A DNA stretch of 64,000 bases. Source: Phragmites australis (Eukaryota > Streptophyta > Magnoliopsida > Poales > Poaceae). The DNA is taken from positions 7,977,501 to 8,041,500 of the forward strand of contig NC_084932.1 of NCBI RefSeq assembly GCF_958298935.1, given 5' to 3'. The stretch's first letter is position 1, and every line of letters begins with the position of its first letter. The notes below the pieces were generated by a model that was not told where the DNA came from, made no database searches, and saw nothing but the letters and a program-made list of their open reading frames with translations. This document shows positions 12,425 through 22,422 of this stretch, piece after piece. The position numbers were made by a program, and so were the translations under genes.

Positions 12425-12542
12425 TCTAACTGAGAATTACAATATGTATTTAATGGTAACTTCTGAGAATAATATATAGAGTACAATAGAGAAGTTTTAG
12501 ATTAAAAGATTACAAAATATTTTTATTATTATACTCTTAACA
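12425..12542 (-). repeat. Element E, 5' LTR
   Basis: Right terminal repeat of E; on the minus strand it begins TGTTAAGAGTATAATAAT. It is followed on the plus strand by TTATC. A TATA-like TCTATATATTATT lies inside. Confidence 0.4.
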
Positions 12543-12689
12543 TTATCTGGGCTCTCCTATGACTCGGTATACACTCATTCACTGCATTCTCGAAAAAAAT
12601 TTATACTCGCTCTCTCCTCCTGTCCCTCTCTCCATGACTCCATCTATGCAAAAAGAGTTTACTGACATGTACAGAATAACATTCTATAG

Positions 12690-12805
12690 AAGTATGGATT
12701 TCTTGAGTTTGTGATCCTGGCGGCCATATTTATCTTTCATTCTTAACACAGAAACAAATGGTCCTTCATTTCCCTTAAATTTCGAACTTGAACAAATAAA
12801 TAATT
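12690..12805 (+). repeat. Imperfect direct repeat, right copy
   Basis: Partner of 9517-9630. It ends where the element A LTR begins (12806). Confidence 0.5.
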
Positions 12806-13457
12806 TGTTGGTGAAAGGAAATGTTTTCTATGAATAAGTACTGTGAGAACACACTCACATAAATAGCACAAACTTTGAGAAGAAGTGGAGAGAAAGAAAC
12901 ACCAAAAGTATTGATCATTGAAAAAATCGTCGTCTGGTCTGGTGACCAGGGGTTTGTATTTATAGTACCATTCAAGATATAAATATACAAGTATGCCCAT
13001 ACAGAAATAATGGTATAAGTTACTACCATACTGCAGGATCCAGTACCGATCGAACTTATACAGCCCAAGTCCTGGTAAAAATATTTTTACCTCAACCTAA
13101 AAGATATTATCTATTATGGCAAATACAGTGGTGCAAGCAACCGTAAGGGTGCGATGCTGAACCGGTCATCAATAGCGGCACGGCGCCGCACTGTCCCAGG
13201 TGTCAGGATAGTCTCCATTTGCATTGGCATTAACTGCCGATCACTTAGTGTTAGATGACTAGGGGGTGTCCTTTCTTTGCGGATATTTCCTCCGGAGGCT
13301 AGCAGCCTCCCCTGCGTGGAGAAGGAGCGGCCTGATGAGCCATTACAACCTTCGGAGGTTGTAATCTCGGTGAGGAGCCCAGAGCCTTAGGGCTCCGAAG
13401 TGGCACCAGCCGACGACTTCCTAATAATGCCTATGGGCTGGGGTATTTCCCCCAACA
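12806..13457 (-). repeat. Element A, 3' LTR
   Basis: On the minus strand it begins TGTTGGGGGAAATACCCC at 13457 and ends CTTTCACCAACA at 12806, giving canonical TG...CA ends. A TATA-like ACTATAAATACAAACC lies near 12960. The terminal third matches 19649-19968 closely. Confidence 0.8.
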
Positions 13458-14221
13458 GTATGTCCTCATCTGTTAGCCCCGAGGTTCGGAGGGGCGAGCA
13501 TATATTTAGAACAAATTAGCTATAGCCAGCCTCATAGTCAAGATCTCTTGAACAACCCCTCACCATCGGGGAGTCTCTCCATAGTGACCGTGAGTGATGG
13601 TGGCGAGCCTCCGACAGAGATGATGTTATCCGGAGGGAATTACTTGGTTTCCCCTAGGCTTCGGAGCCTATGTGGAGGCCGGAGGCATGGCCATCGTTGG
13701 GGCTGAAGGCCGTGGAGGTTATGATGGAGGCACGCTCTCTGGAGGCCATGTGGGGGCCGAAGTGAGCCCTTTAGCCCCTCTGATGGTAAGTCCAATCGCC
13801 ACTTGAATCGTCGTAGTAAAGATTGCGTGCGGAAGCAAGGTATTCTCCTCGTTTTCTTGGCCAAGTATTTAAGGATGTGAAGTGACAGTGGTGCAGCTGA
13901 TCAGGTAACGTGTAGGTTTGCCAGGGGTTTCGTGCACGCGACCCTTGCACGCGCTGAAAGGAGGTCTGAGCCATAAATGTGACGAGATGTGTGCGCAAAA
14001 AACTAGGGTGTTGCCGTAGGATGTTGCCTCACGTATGGGGATCAACCAGGATGTAGCCACGACCCCTATGGGAGTAATGGGAAGTGTCATGAAGTGACAC
14101 TCGTGGCTATTTTGTTTTCTTCCCTATGCATGCGTGACTGATCAGTTCGGCTGTAAAAGCTGGGGTTCACCTAGCTGATCCCTCACTGATGTGTGAGGGA
14201 GCGTTTCTCTTTGGCTTGAGC

Positions 14222-14732
14222 ATGGCACCTTCTTCCTCCTCATTGTCGGAAATGACGATGACCTCGACTGGTTTGTCACCTCCAACGCCTACCCTGGATC
14301 CATCTGCTATGGCGCCTCCAGAGGCGAGCGATTTCACGGGCATGCTTGCAAGGCTAGAGCTAGTGCTTGCAAGGTTGGAACCGATGACAATCGTGCTTCT
14401 ATCTTCGCAGAGGGCCCCCCTCCCACTGCTCCGGCTCAACCTCCAATCCAAGCGGTCACTCCCGTCGAGATCATCGATATCTCCAACGATGAATGGGAGG
14501 TCGATTGGGTTCTCCTGATGAAGGAGATTGACGAGGAGGAGAAGGTGGAAGCGAAGAAAGGGGTGGCCCAGACGGAAAAGGAGGCTAGGAGGAGAGAAAG
14601 AGGGCTGTGGAGATGGTCTCATCATCCTTATCCTCGTCTTCAGATAGCTTGGGGGCTCGCTACTGCATCAGCCTCTGCAGTGGTAGGCCTCAAATGAAGC
14701 GCATACGCTGCTTCATGCGCGACTGCTGTTAG
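14222..14732 (+). pseudogene. Antisense ORF (aORF) of element A
   Basis: The strand is opposite to LTR transcription. The frame opens MAPSSSSLSEMTMTS and has a conserved centre PIQAVTPVEIIDISNDEWEV followed by a charged, coiled-coil-like stretch (KEIDEEEKVEAKK...). It ends with SGRPQMKRIRCFMRDCC and a stop. Two frameshifts (one before ~14413, one near 14600) separate these parts. Element B has the same order: MASSSSSEMSM, PIQAVAPAETIAISDDDEDI, then EEKAEEEKEAA and SGKPQMKRI. Conservation at protein level across frameshifts argues this was a real gene, comparable in position to gene23 of maize Grande. The IIDIS-acidic core looks like a SUMO-interacting motif (inference). Confidence 0.6.
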
Positions 14733-15039
14733 GGCTCTGGAGTTTGCTTTTTTCACCTTGTACTCTTTCTCCCTCTAGTTTGTTCTCTCGGGATTTATTT
14801 CCTGTATGTCGGTGCTCCTCTTTGTAAGTGTTCTTTGGATGTGCAAGTTTTTTGTAATATAACTAAATCCTTGGAACCGCTTAGTGTTTTTTCTTGGATC
14901 TAAGTGTATGGTGATTCTCCGAATATGTGGCCAGACACGTCTTTGTGCTCTTTCAGCATGATATATCGTTTCTTCTCTCCAATGTTGGTTCATACTCCTC
15001 TCTAAATTTGTTCCAGATTTCTGACTCAAAGCGATCCAC

Positions 15040-17210
15040 TTGGAGCTTAGTAGAGGCGGTGCGCCAAAAGGAGTTAAGGTAGGTGAAGCCGATGGCTAGG
15101 CCTAGGGAGGCGGTCTGCGACCCTCTTAGCCTTTAGTCGCAGTCAGGTTCTGGAGGCAGGGCAGAGCCCCGCGGTATTTGCTGGAGGTGAAGCCGATGGC
15201 TGGACCAGGGGAGACAATCCACGATCCCTTTGGCCCTTAGCCATGGTTAGGCTTTAGAGGCAGGGCCGTCCGGAGACCCGCGGCATTTGTCAGAGGTGAA
15301 GACGATGGCTGGGTCAGGGGAGGCACTCCACGACCCCATTGGCCTTTAGCCATGGTTAGGCTCTGGAGGCAGGGCCATCTGGAGCCCCCGCGATGGTTTG
15401 TCAGAAGTGAAGCCAATGGCTAGGCTGGGAGATGTGGTCCGCAACCCCCTCGACCCTTAGTCACGGTCAGGCTACGGAGGCAGGGCCCTCTGGAGTCCCG
15501 TGATGGTTGCCGAAGGTGAAGCTGATGGCTGGGTTGGGGGAGGTGCTCCGTGACCCCCTCGGCCCTTAGGCGTGGTCGGGCTCTGGAGGCAGGCCCTCCG
15601 AAATCCCGCGGCGGTTTACTAGAAGTGAAGCCGATGGCTGGGTTGAGGGAGGCGCTCCGCGACCCCCTCAGCCCTTAGCCGCAGTCAGGCTCCAAATGCA
15701 GGGCCATCCAGAGTCTCGTAGTGGTTTGTCGAAGGTGAAGCCAATGGCTGGGTTGGGGGAGGCACTCCGCAACCCCCTCGGCCTTCAGCCGCAGACAAGC
15801 TCTGGAGATAGGGCCATTCGGAGTCCCACATCATTTGCCCAGAGGTAAAGCCGATGGCTAGGCTAGGGGAGGTGGTCCCCCCCCTTGGCCCTTAGCCGCG
15901 GTCAGGCTACAGAGGTAGGGCCATTCAGAGCCCCACGACGGTTGCCAGAGGTGAAGCCGATGGCTGGGCCGGGGGAGGTGCTCTGCTACCCCTCAGCCTT
16001 TAGCCATGGTTAGGCTCTGGAGGTAGGGCTCTCTGGATCCCCGCGACGATTTGCCGAAGGTGAAGCCGATGGCTGGGCTGGGGGAAGCGCTCCGTGACCC
16101 CCTTGGCCCTTAGCCACGGTCAGGCTCTAGAGGCAGGGCCATCCAAAGTCCCACGGTGGTTTGCCGGAGGTGAAGCCGATGACTAGGCCGGGGGAGGCGC
16201 TCCGCGACCCCCTCAACCTTTAGCCATGGTCAGGCTCCGAAGGTAGGGCCATCCGGCTCTAGAGGCAGGGCCACTCAGAGTCTCGCGGCGGTTTGCCAGA
16301 GGTGAAGCTGATGGTTGGAACAGGAGAGGCGCTCTGCAGGCCCCTCGGCCCTTAGTCACAATCAAGCTCCATATGCAGGGCCATTCAGAGTCCCGTAGCA
16401 ATTTATCGAAGGTGAAGCCAATGGCTGGGCCAGGGGAGGTGCTCTGCGACCCCCTCGGCCTTTAGCCACGATCAGGCTCTGGAGGCAGGGCCCTCCGGAG
16501 CCATGTGGCAGTTTGCCAGATGTGAAGCCGATGGCTGGGCTGAGGGAGGTGTTCTGTGATCTGCGGCAGTTTGTTGGAGGTGAAGATGATGGCTAGGCTG
16601 CGGGAGGTGCTTCACAACCTGCTCGACCTTTGGTCGTGGTCAGGCTCTGGAAGCAGGGACATCTGGAGTCCCACGGCGGTTTGCCGGAGGTGAAGCCGAT
16701 AGCTAGGCTAGGGGAAGCGCTCTGCGACCCCATCAGCCCTTAGTCGCTACCACACTCTGGAGGCAGGGCCATCTAGAGTCCCACGATAGTGTGCTAGAGG
16801 TGAAGCCGATAATTGGGCCAGGGGAGGGGCTCCATAACCCCCTCGGCCCTTAGCTATGGTGAGGCTCCGGATGTAGGGCCATTCGGAGTCCTGTGATGGT
16901 TTGTCAGAGGTGAAGCTGATAGCTGGGATGGGGAGACACTCCGTGACCCCCTCGGCCTTTAGCAACAGTCAGGCTTTGGAGGGAGGGCCCTCCGGAGCCT
17001 TGTGGTGGTTTGTCGAAGGTGAAGGCGATGGCGGGGCCGAGGGAGGTGCTCTGCGACCCCCTCGGCCCTTAGCCGTGGCCAGGCTCTAGAGGCAGGGCCA
17101 TCTGGAGTCCCACGGTAGTTTACCGGAGATGAAGCCGATGGTTGGGCCGGGGGAGGCGGTCCGCGACCCCCTCAATCCTTAGCCGCGGTCAGGTAGCGGA
17201 CAGTAGAGGA
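15040..17210. repeat. Element A main array: ~20 copies of a 110-bp unit
   Basis: The unit contains GGTGAAGCCGATGGCTGGGC, then GGGGGAGGCGCTCCGCGACC, then CCCTCGGCCCTTAGCCG and GGCTCTGGAGGCAGGGCC. Successive GTGAAG anchors at 15187, 15297 and 15407 give a 110-bp period. Copies are diverged by point changes and small indels (one shortened unit near 16240, another near 16560). Element B carries the same array in reverse complement at 33190-36065. It has no convincing coding capacity. Confidence 0.95.
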
Positions 17211-17449
17211 GTCCGTACTAGCTTCCATGCGGCGGAGAGTGGACTTTTTACTTAATATTTGGTTTGTTCTTTATGTATGATATATGAATATGTATAGATG
17301 AAACTGTATTGTGCTAACTTTACCTTTTACCTTACATTTTTGGTCGCACCAATGCTTCGGTTGTCTCCCTTTCGCGCCCCCCATATCTTGTGGCTACTAG
17401 CGGCCGGTGGGTGTGATTCTCTTGGGGTGTTTTGTCAAGTTGGGTGTGC

Positions 17450-17860
17450 ACAAAGCTGAATTCTTGTTGCCTTCTAGGTGACCCATGCTACTGAGGATGT
17501 CCCTTTGGTGCGTGGCATCCGCACTACCGAGGCTATTTAATGCCTTCTAGGTGACCTAGGCATAATATACCAGTGAGCTAGGCATGCTGCGCCTATAGGT
17601 GTGTAGGCTCCACTACCTACCAAGGCTATGCAATGCCTTCCTAGTGACATAGGCTTGATGCCTTCCAGGTGACCTAGGCATGCTATGCCTACGGTGCATG
17701 GGCGTGTCCGCCACCGAGGATGTCCCTCGGGTGCGTCGCATCTCCGCTACCGAGGATGTCCCTTTGGTGCGTGGTATCTACACTACCAAGGCTATGCAAT
17801 ATCTTCCAGGTGACCTAGGCATGCTTCGCCTGCAGGTGTGTAGGCTTTCATTGCTGTGTA
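17450..17860. repeat. Element A second repeat block, irregular
   Basis: Several copies of GAGGATGTCCCTTTGGTGCG and GTGACCTAGGCAT motifs occur at irregular spacings (the latter at about 17551, 17669 and 17810). It is a degraded tandem block between the main array and the next one. Confidence 0.7.
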
Positions 17861-18340
17861 CTATTTAAGCGAAGGCATAACTTAAACTAAGTCTTTATTA
17901 CCTACTCTTTGAACGTGGATATAGCTTAAGTTTGACAATGTACCATTGTCAGCAAAAGGCTAGCTGCAGCACAAGTGATGACTAGGTCGGACAACTATTC
18001 TCAGCACAAGCCAAACTAAGATATAACTTAAGTTTTGTTGTCTATTGTGAACAGGTATCTACTGTGGAGATAGAGATATAACTTGAGTTCTACTGTTTCT
18101 ATCAAACTAAGATATAACTTAAGTTTTGGTGTCTATTGTCAACAGGAATATGACTTAAGCTTTGCTATCTACTGTGGAGACAAAGATATAACTTGAGCTC
18201 TACTGTTTCTACCAAACTAAGATATAACTTAAGCTTTGCTATCTATTGTGAACAAGAATATGACTTAAGCCTTACTATCTACTGTGGAGACAGAGATATA
18301 ACTTGAGCTCTACTGTTTCTACTTGGTAGCTATCTGTCGT
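17860..18340. repeat. Element A third array: 110-bp unit made of ~37-bp thirds
   Basis: ACTGTGGAGA anchors at 18061, 18171 and 18281 give exactly 110 bp. Within a unit the phrase ATATAACTTGAGC / ATATAACTTAAGC / ATATGACTTAAGC recurs about every 37 bases. The sequence is unrelated by eye to the main array although the period is the same. Confidence 0.85.
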
Positions 18341-18819
18341 AGAGACTTACAACAGTTAGGCTAGATACCGGCAAGGCAAACTATTACTAGGTGGTCACAG
18401 GGGTACCTTTGCCAAAATAAGGTCTCCGTCGCAAGATCAGAGGCCCGGAAGCCCTCGTAGCTCCGAGGAGGGGGAAGGGTTGGTCCCTCCGGCCTGAATC
18501 GTCCACCGAAGGTTTTTGGTATTACGGACCTCCGGAGCACCCAGGGCCTTCTTGTTGGGGCCCAACGTCATTTCCCTGGTCGACCCTACTCATACTGAGC
18601 CTGACTGGGGAGGCCCACTGAGGCCCCCTTGTGTTCGCAATCTGCCAGGCTCCATTATGGTCAGGGTTGTCGGGGCAGCTCAACTGTCATCACTTGGGTA
18701 TTGTATCATTGGTGGCAGAGTTGGCAACGACAAAGCTGGGTCGGAGGCCCGGAGACCTACATGGGGGCCCACTCTAATCGTACGACCCCTGTGTCGCATG
18801 TCGCTGGCTTCCTCCCCTG

Positions 18820-19317
18820 TCAGGTGTCCTGCTTTCCTTCCGAGGTTCTCCTCCTGGAAAGTTCAAAGGGTTCGGTAGTCATCTGTATTGTGGTCACATC
18901 CAGGCCTGTGCAGGATACACCCGTGCACTTCCAATGGTATCGAAGCTTGTGATCGGCGTCGAGGGCGTTGGTGGGGGTTGTGCGCACCGGAGCCCATGGT
19001 TTCCCAAGAGCCCTTTTCCGTTCAGGGAGGCTAGCGAGGCTGTCAGGTGAACCGGTTTTTAGAGCCGAGTAGTCCTGACTACACCTTCTCAATCGGGATG
19101 GACTCGGAGCCTCTTTCATACGGTTGATGTCGCGATTGCTGCATCGATGGCATTGGCGGGGTCTACGCGCCCTGCAGTCCTGGTCCCCCTTGGAATCCTC
19201 TTCCACCGGAGGGGTTCGAGGAGGATGCCGGGCAGCCAGACTCTCTAAAGAGGTTTGTTCGGCAAGGGGTGTCCTAGGTGTTTCTAGAAGAGGTGCCTCG
19301 GAGCCAGGCCCAAGCAT
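18820..19317 (-). CDS. Element A gag-like leader ORF, unrecognised
   Basis: This 165-residue frame lies just inside the 5' LTR on the element's sense strand. Its C-terminal part (DADHKLRYHWKCTGVSCTGL, then TTEPFELSRRR) aligns with frames at the same position in element B (IDHRLQCYQKNTIASCMGPD..., and the second copy TDRRLQHSWKNTIASCMGMN...). The shared reading suggests a former gag-like or leader protein of the family; no capsid or zinc-knuckle motif is visible. It is probably decayed. Confidence 0.35.
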   Translation of the reverse strand: MLGPGSEAPLLETPRTPLAEQTSLESLAARHPPRTPPVEEDSKGDQDCRARRPRQCHRCSNRDINRMKEAPSPSRLRRCSQDYSALKTGSPDSLASLPERKRALGKPWAPVRTTPTNALDADHKLRYHWKCTGVSCTGLDVTTIQMTTEPFELSRRRTSEGKQDT

Positions 19318-19648
19318 GAATACCCTTGGGTTCGAGTGCCTAGAACCATTGGAGAGCAGCCTATGTGGTTCGGTCTCGTCCGTAACCTCCCGTGGTGTGG
19401 CGAGGTCTTCACCGTGCCACTATTGGAAGGCCTTTGCCCCAGCCTAGACCTCCATGCCAACCCAAGCTATTGGGTCATCGTTGGCCGGAGGGTCACCGTT
19501 CTGTCCAGCTGCTTGGTTGCAGTTGCCATGCATATTTCTTCATGGGTGTGGCAATGGTAACGGCTGCTAGGGCTAGCATCTAGGTGGTCTTTGGTGGTGT
19601 CCTACATCTCTTTGTACTTCTATATTCAGATCTCCATGGACAATGCGT

Positions 19649-19968
19649 TGTTGGTGGAAGTAGATGTCTTCCACGAACAAGTACGATGAGTACACACTCA
19701 CATGAATGGCTCAATGTTGGAGAAGAAGTGGAAAGGAAGGAACACCAAATGTATTGATCGTCAAAAAATTCATCGTCTGGTCTGGTGGCCAGGGGTCTAT
19801 ATTTATAGTGCCATTTGGGGTATAAATATACAAGTATGCCCCTACAAAAATATTGGTACAAGTTACCGCCATACTGTAGAGCCCAGGATCGGTCGAGCTT
19901 ATACAGCCCGAGCCCTGGTAAAAATATTTTTACCCATACCTAGAAGATATTATCTATTGTGGAAAATT
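19649..19968 (-). repeat. Element A, 5' LTR, truncated
   Basis: It matches the terminal ~320 bp of the 3' LTR, including the TATA-like box and the end CTTCCACCAACA. The U3 start is missing: identity stops near 19968, where sequence of another gypsy LTR begins. Inside the LTR end (19648 downward) the leader reads ACGCATTGTCCATGGAGATC on the minus strand, equivalent to the B leader GCGCGCCGTCCGTGGGGATC. Confidence 0.7.
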
Positions 19969-20985
19969 GACATGTACACAGGGATGGTCCGACGTATATA
20001 GAGGAGGCTTCGCCGGAGCAATTGTGGCTACTTAACGGCTAGTTTCTATGGCCAATCCACACTGGATGGTCCAGTGTTTAGAGCAGGTGCATGTCGTATC
20101 ATCCGGCATTCATGAAAAATGTGATCGTTTGACCAACAGCTAGTTCGTGGGATTGATGCTATATATACTCGCCCACTAGGTCATTTGGGTGTGCTGGAGT
20201 ACAGAGATACTCATATACACTTGAGGAGACATCCAAGTGACCAAAGTATTAAAAGTGATCATCCAAGGAAATTAGCATAAGATTAGGGAGTGATAAGTGC
20301 TATTAGGCCTAGAGAGAGTTGTTGCTAGGTATTTCTACCTAGAGAGGGGATCAAGGAGTGATCCTATCATGTACCAAGTGGTACACCGCTGTCTTAGAGT
20401 CTTGGTGACTCACCGGCACCATGAGCCTTTGTGGCTCAAGTTTGTCGACCCTTCGGCTTCATGTGGAGTGGTGGCAAAAAGCTTGTACATGGATGTAGAG
20501 ACCCTTACCTAGGTGGCTCAAGCTCCAAAGTGAAGACGGCGGCAAGTGACTGGAAGAGAGGCTTATGGTGAGTCTTGCCTTTGTGGCTTGCTGGCTCAAC
20601 CTACTTGAGACCTAGGTGGCTCAATGGTCGTGACTGGGTGCTGATCGAGAGCAATAGCCTAGGTAGTTGCTCCAACATGGACTAAGGGTGGCGTTTATGC
20701 TATCAATATCACGGGATAAAAATCCTTTGTGCAGAGTTTGCTCTCTCTACCTTCTTTACGTTTCTGCATTTACATACTTGCAATTTACCTTTGCTTGTTT
20801 ACCTTCCTAGAGTAGTTTGCTAGGATATTGCAAACCTTTTGAGCGGTAGAGTAGACACACTAGATAAACCAAGAGCACTTTTAAATAGAAATTGATATAA
20901 GTTTATCTTGTAAAGTTTTTGGAGCTGATCCGTTTTAGGTGTCTTAATTCACATCTCCCTTAGGACATCACCAACCCTTTTCACC
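19969..20985 (+). mobile_element. Gypsy LTR fragment (3' portion)
   Basis: It is homologous to the right part of the LTR at 27380-29152. Shared phrases include GGCCTAGAGAGAGT, TGTACCAAGTGGTAC, AAGTCTTGGTGACT-type text and AGAGTAGACACACTAGATAA. It contains ACTGGATGGTCCAGTG, a member of the palindromic motif family of that LTR. The 5' part is missing at the junction with element A. The end near CATCACCAACCCTTTTCA is inferred. Confidence 0.65.
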
Positions 20986-21067
20986 ACCGCCAGGTAATAA
21001 CTTCTAGCAAAACTACTCCAAACACAACTAAGATTTATCACTTAACATTTGGATCTTCTTTGTAGTT

Positions 21068-21230
21068 GCCACCACCACTATGTGACTTCTTACAGTGGCT
21101 GGATACTGAGCAGTCGGAAGTGGATGTGTTCCTCCTTCACACTGAGCACCACACCGCTTGGAGACGCTTCCATGAGATGAAAGTCGACGAGAAGAGGGAG
21201 GCTATGCGCAAGTGCATTTAGGAGGAGTAG
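21068..21230 (+). pseudogene. Gene fragment with GRF-zinc-finger-like motif
   Basis: After an intron-like TTTGTAG acceptor, the plus strand reads PPLCDFLQWLDTEQSEVDVF, followed by a charged region (RRFHEMKVDEKREAMRK) and stops. C-x-F-x-W-x-D resembles plant GRF-type proteins, which are often carried by transposons. The next ~150 bases are also charged but frameshifted. Confidence 0.3.
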
Positions 21231-21645
21231 CAGAAAATGAGGAAGGAGTGTAACCGCATGATGACGGAGGCCGGGTGGAGAGGGAGAGGAAGCGTGAGAG
21301 GGCACGTTGGGTGCGTGAGGCAAGACTGGAAGTAGCGAGGAACGAAAAGTACCCACGTTACACTCAGTAGACCAGATGTTGTAATCATGTTGTTTACATT
21401 CCCTTAGGCATGTTAGATTTAGATGCAGCACTAGTTTATGTTATAATTATCATGTAATGTACATGCAACACTCGTGTATATCGCAGTTCATTAAAATCAC
21501 CGTGTTCAACTTTCTGTTTCTGTCAAATCTGGATATCCAAAATATCGTACAAACATCTAATGACATTGGATGATTCAACAACAAAGAAAATTATTTAGTG
21601 CGCTTGTTGTATCGCAAATTAAATTGAACTAGAGAAAAGCAACGT

Positions 21646-21851
21646 GTTGCCTATTCATCGGGTGAGACAAAGATGTCACCTGATGAATGGGCGAGACAAA
21701 GGCGCCCGTTCAGAGGGCGACAACTTTGTCTCTCCCGATGAACGGGTGCTATGTTGCTTTCTTCGGGTTTTTAATACCTTGACTGTCGGGCCCTACATAG
21801 TCTCGCTTGTTCATCAGGTGAGATCTTGTTCTCACCCGATGAATGAGCAAC
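21646..21851. repeat. 206-bp double-hairpin repeat (MITE-like)
   Basis: The outer ends GTTGCCTATTCATCGGGTGA and, from the other strand, GTTGCTCATTCATCGGGTGA are inverted repeats. Each half is also a hairpin: ATTCATCGGGTGA...TCACCTGATGAAT on the left and GTTCATCAGGTGAGA...TCTCACCCGATGAAT on the right. No target duplication was found. There is no coding capacity. Confidence 0.55.
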
Positions 21852-22422
21852 GGTAGCCTATTACTACCATTTCTTGAAACATGCGTGTAGTCTTGCAAAT
21901 ATATATGTATTCGTCGAACTAGAGATGAAGGGGCCCGGCGTTCTCCATGAAGATTGTGCTCTCGTGCTAATGGGGCCAGGCCTTTGGGCCGCCCATGGTA
22001 TTTCACAGCATAATGTTAAAAAAAGGGCCTTTGGGCCCGGGCCTCCTATGCTATCACAGTTCACAGACGGTTTTCTTATACATCGGTCAAAGTGATTGGT
22101 GCATCAGGCCAATCAGTGATGTGGCGAGCAGGGATTGGCTGGCTCAAGGGATGAGTGAGTGGGTTGGTGAGATGGGATTTGGGTTTACAAACTTTAAATT
22201 CTTATTCCTTGCACTTTGGTGTTGCCAGTAATTAATGCAATAAAAAGATCTAATATCAATATATTTTGTATTTTTAAAAATTCAACATTTTGAATGTTCT
22301 ATTTCAGTAATTCGAATGCACTACTTCAACAAATCACATGCATATGTTGAATGTGTTATGAAAAATTCTTGAATATGTCTTTTACAAATGTTGAATTAGA
22401 TATTTAAAATTGTTGAAATAGC

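Larger units (their letters stand above)
9685..12542 (-). mobile_element. Element E: short-LTR (TRIM-like) retroelement with gene-like cargo
   Basis: Terminal direct repeats of ~117 bp at 9685-9801 and 12425-12542 share TATATATTAT-type centres and the end ATTATACTCTTAACA. On the minus strand the LTR thus begins TGTTAAGAGTATAATA, a common plant LTR start. TTATC occurs at 9680-9684 and 12543-12547 as a 5-bp target duplication. No pol was found; the interior carries a GC-rich gene-like segment and a later hAT insertion (11294-12357). Without the hAT the element is ~1.8 kb. LTR identity is only moderate and the PBS is unclear. Confidence 0.4.
12806..19968 (-). mobile_element. Element A: non-autonomous Tat/Grande-like Ty3-gypsy element
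   Basis: It is oriented minus. The 3' LTR is complete (12806-13457) and the 5' LTR is truncated (19649-19968). The internal region (13458-19648) has no reverse transcriptase or integrase. Instead it holds, in element order, a gag-like frame, three blocks of tandem repeats, and a small frame antisense to the LTRs. Element B (30127-39599) is homologous in LTRs, leader and antisense ORF but lies in the opposite orientation. A non-coding region with tandem arrays and an antisense ORF before the 3' LTR is known in Grande and other Tat-lineage elements; that assignment is by layout, not by search. Confidence 0.75.

Noticed and set aside
18936..18947. TGGTATCGAAGC as a primer-binding site
   Set aside because: It lies inside element A on the strand opposite to that element's transcription and is not preceded by an LTR end; it falls within the conserved gag-like frame read on the other strand.
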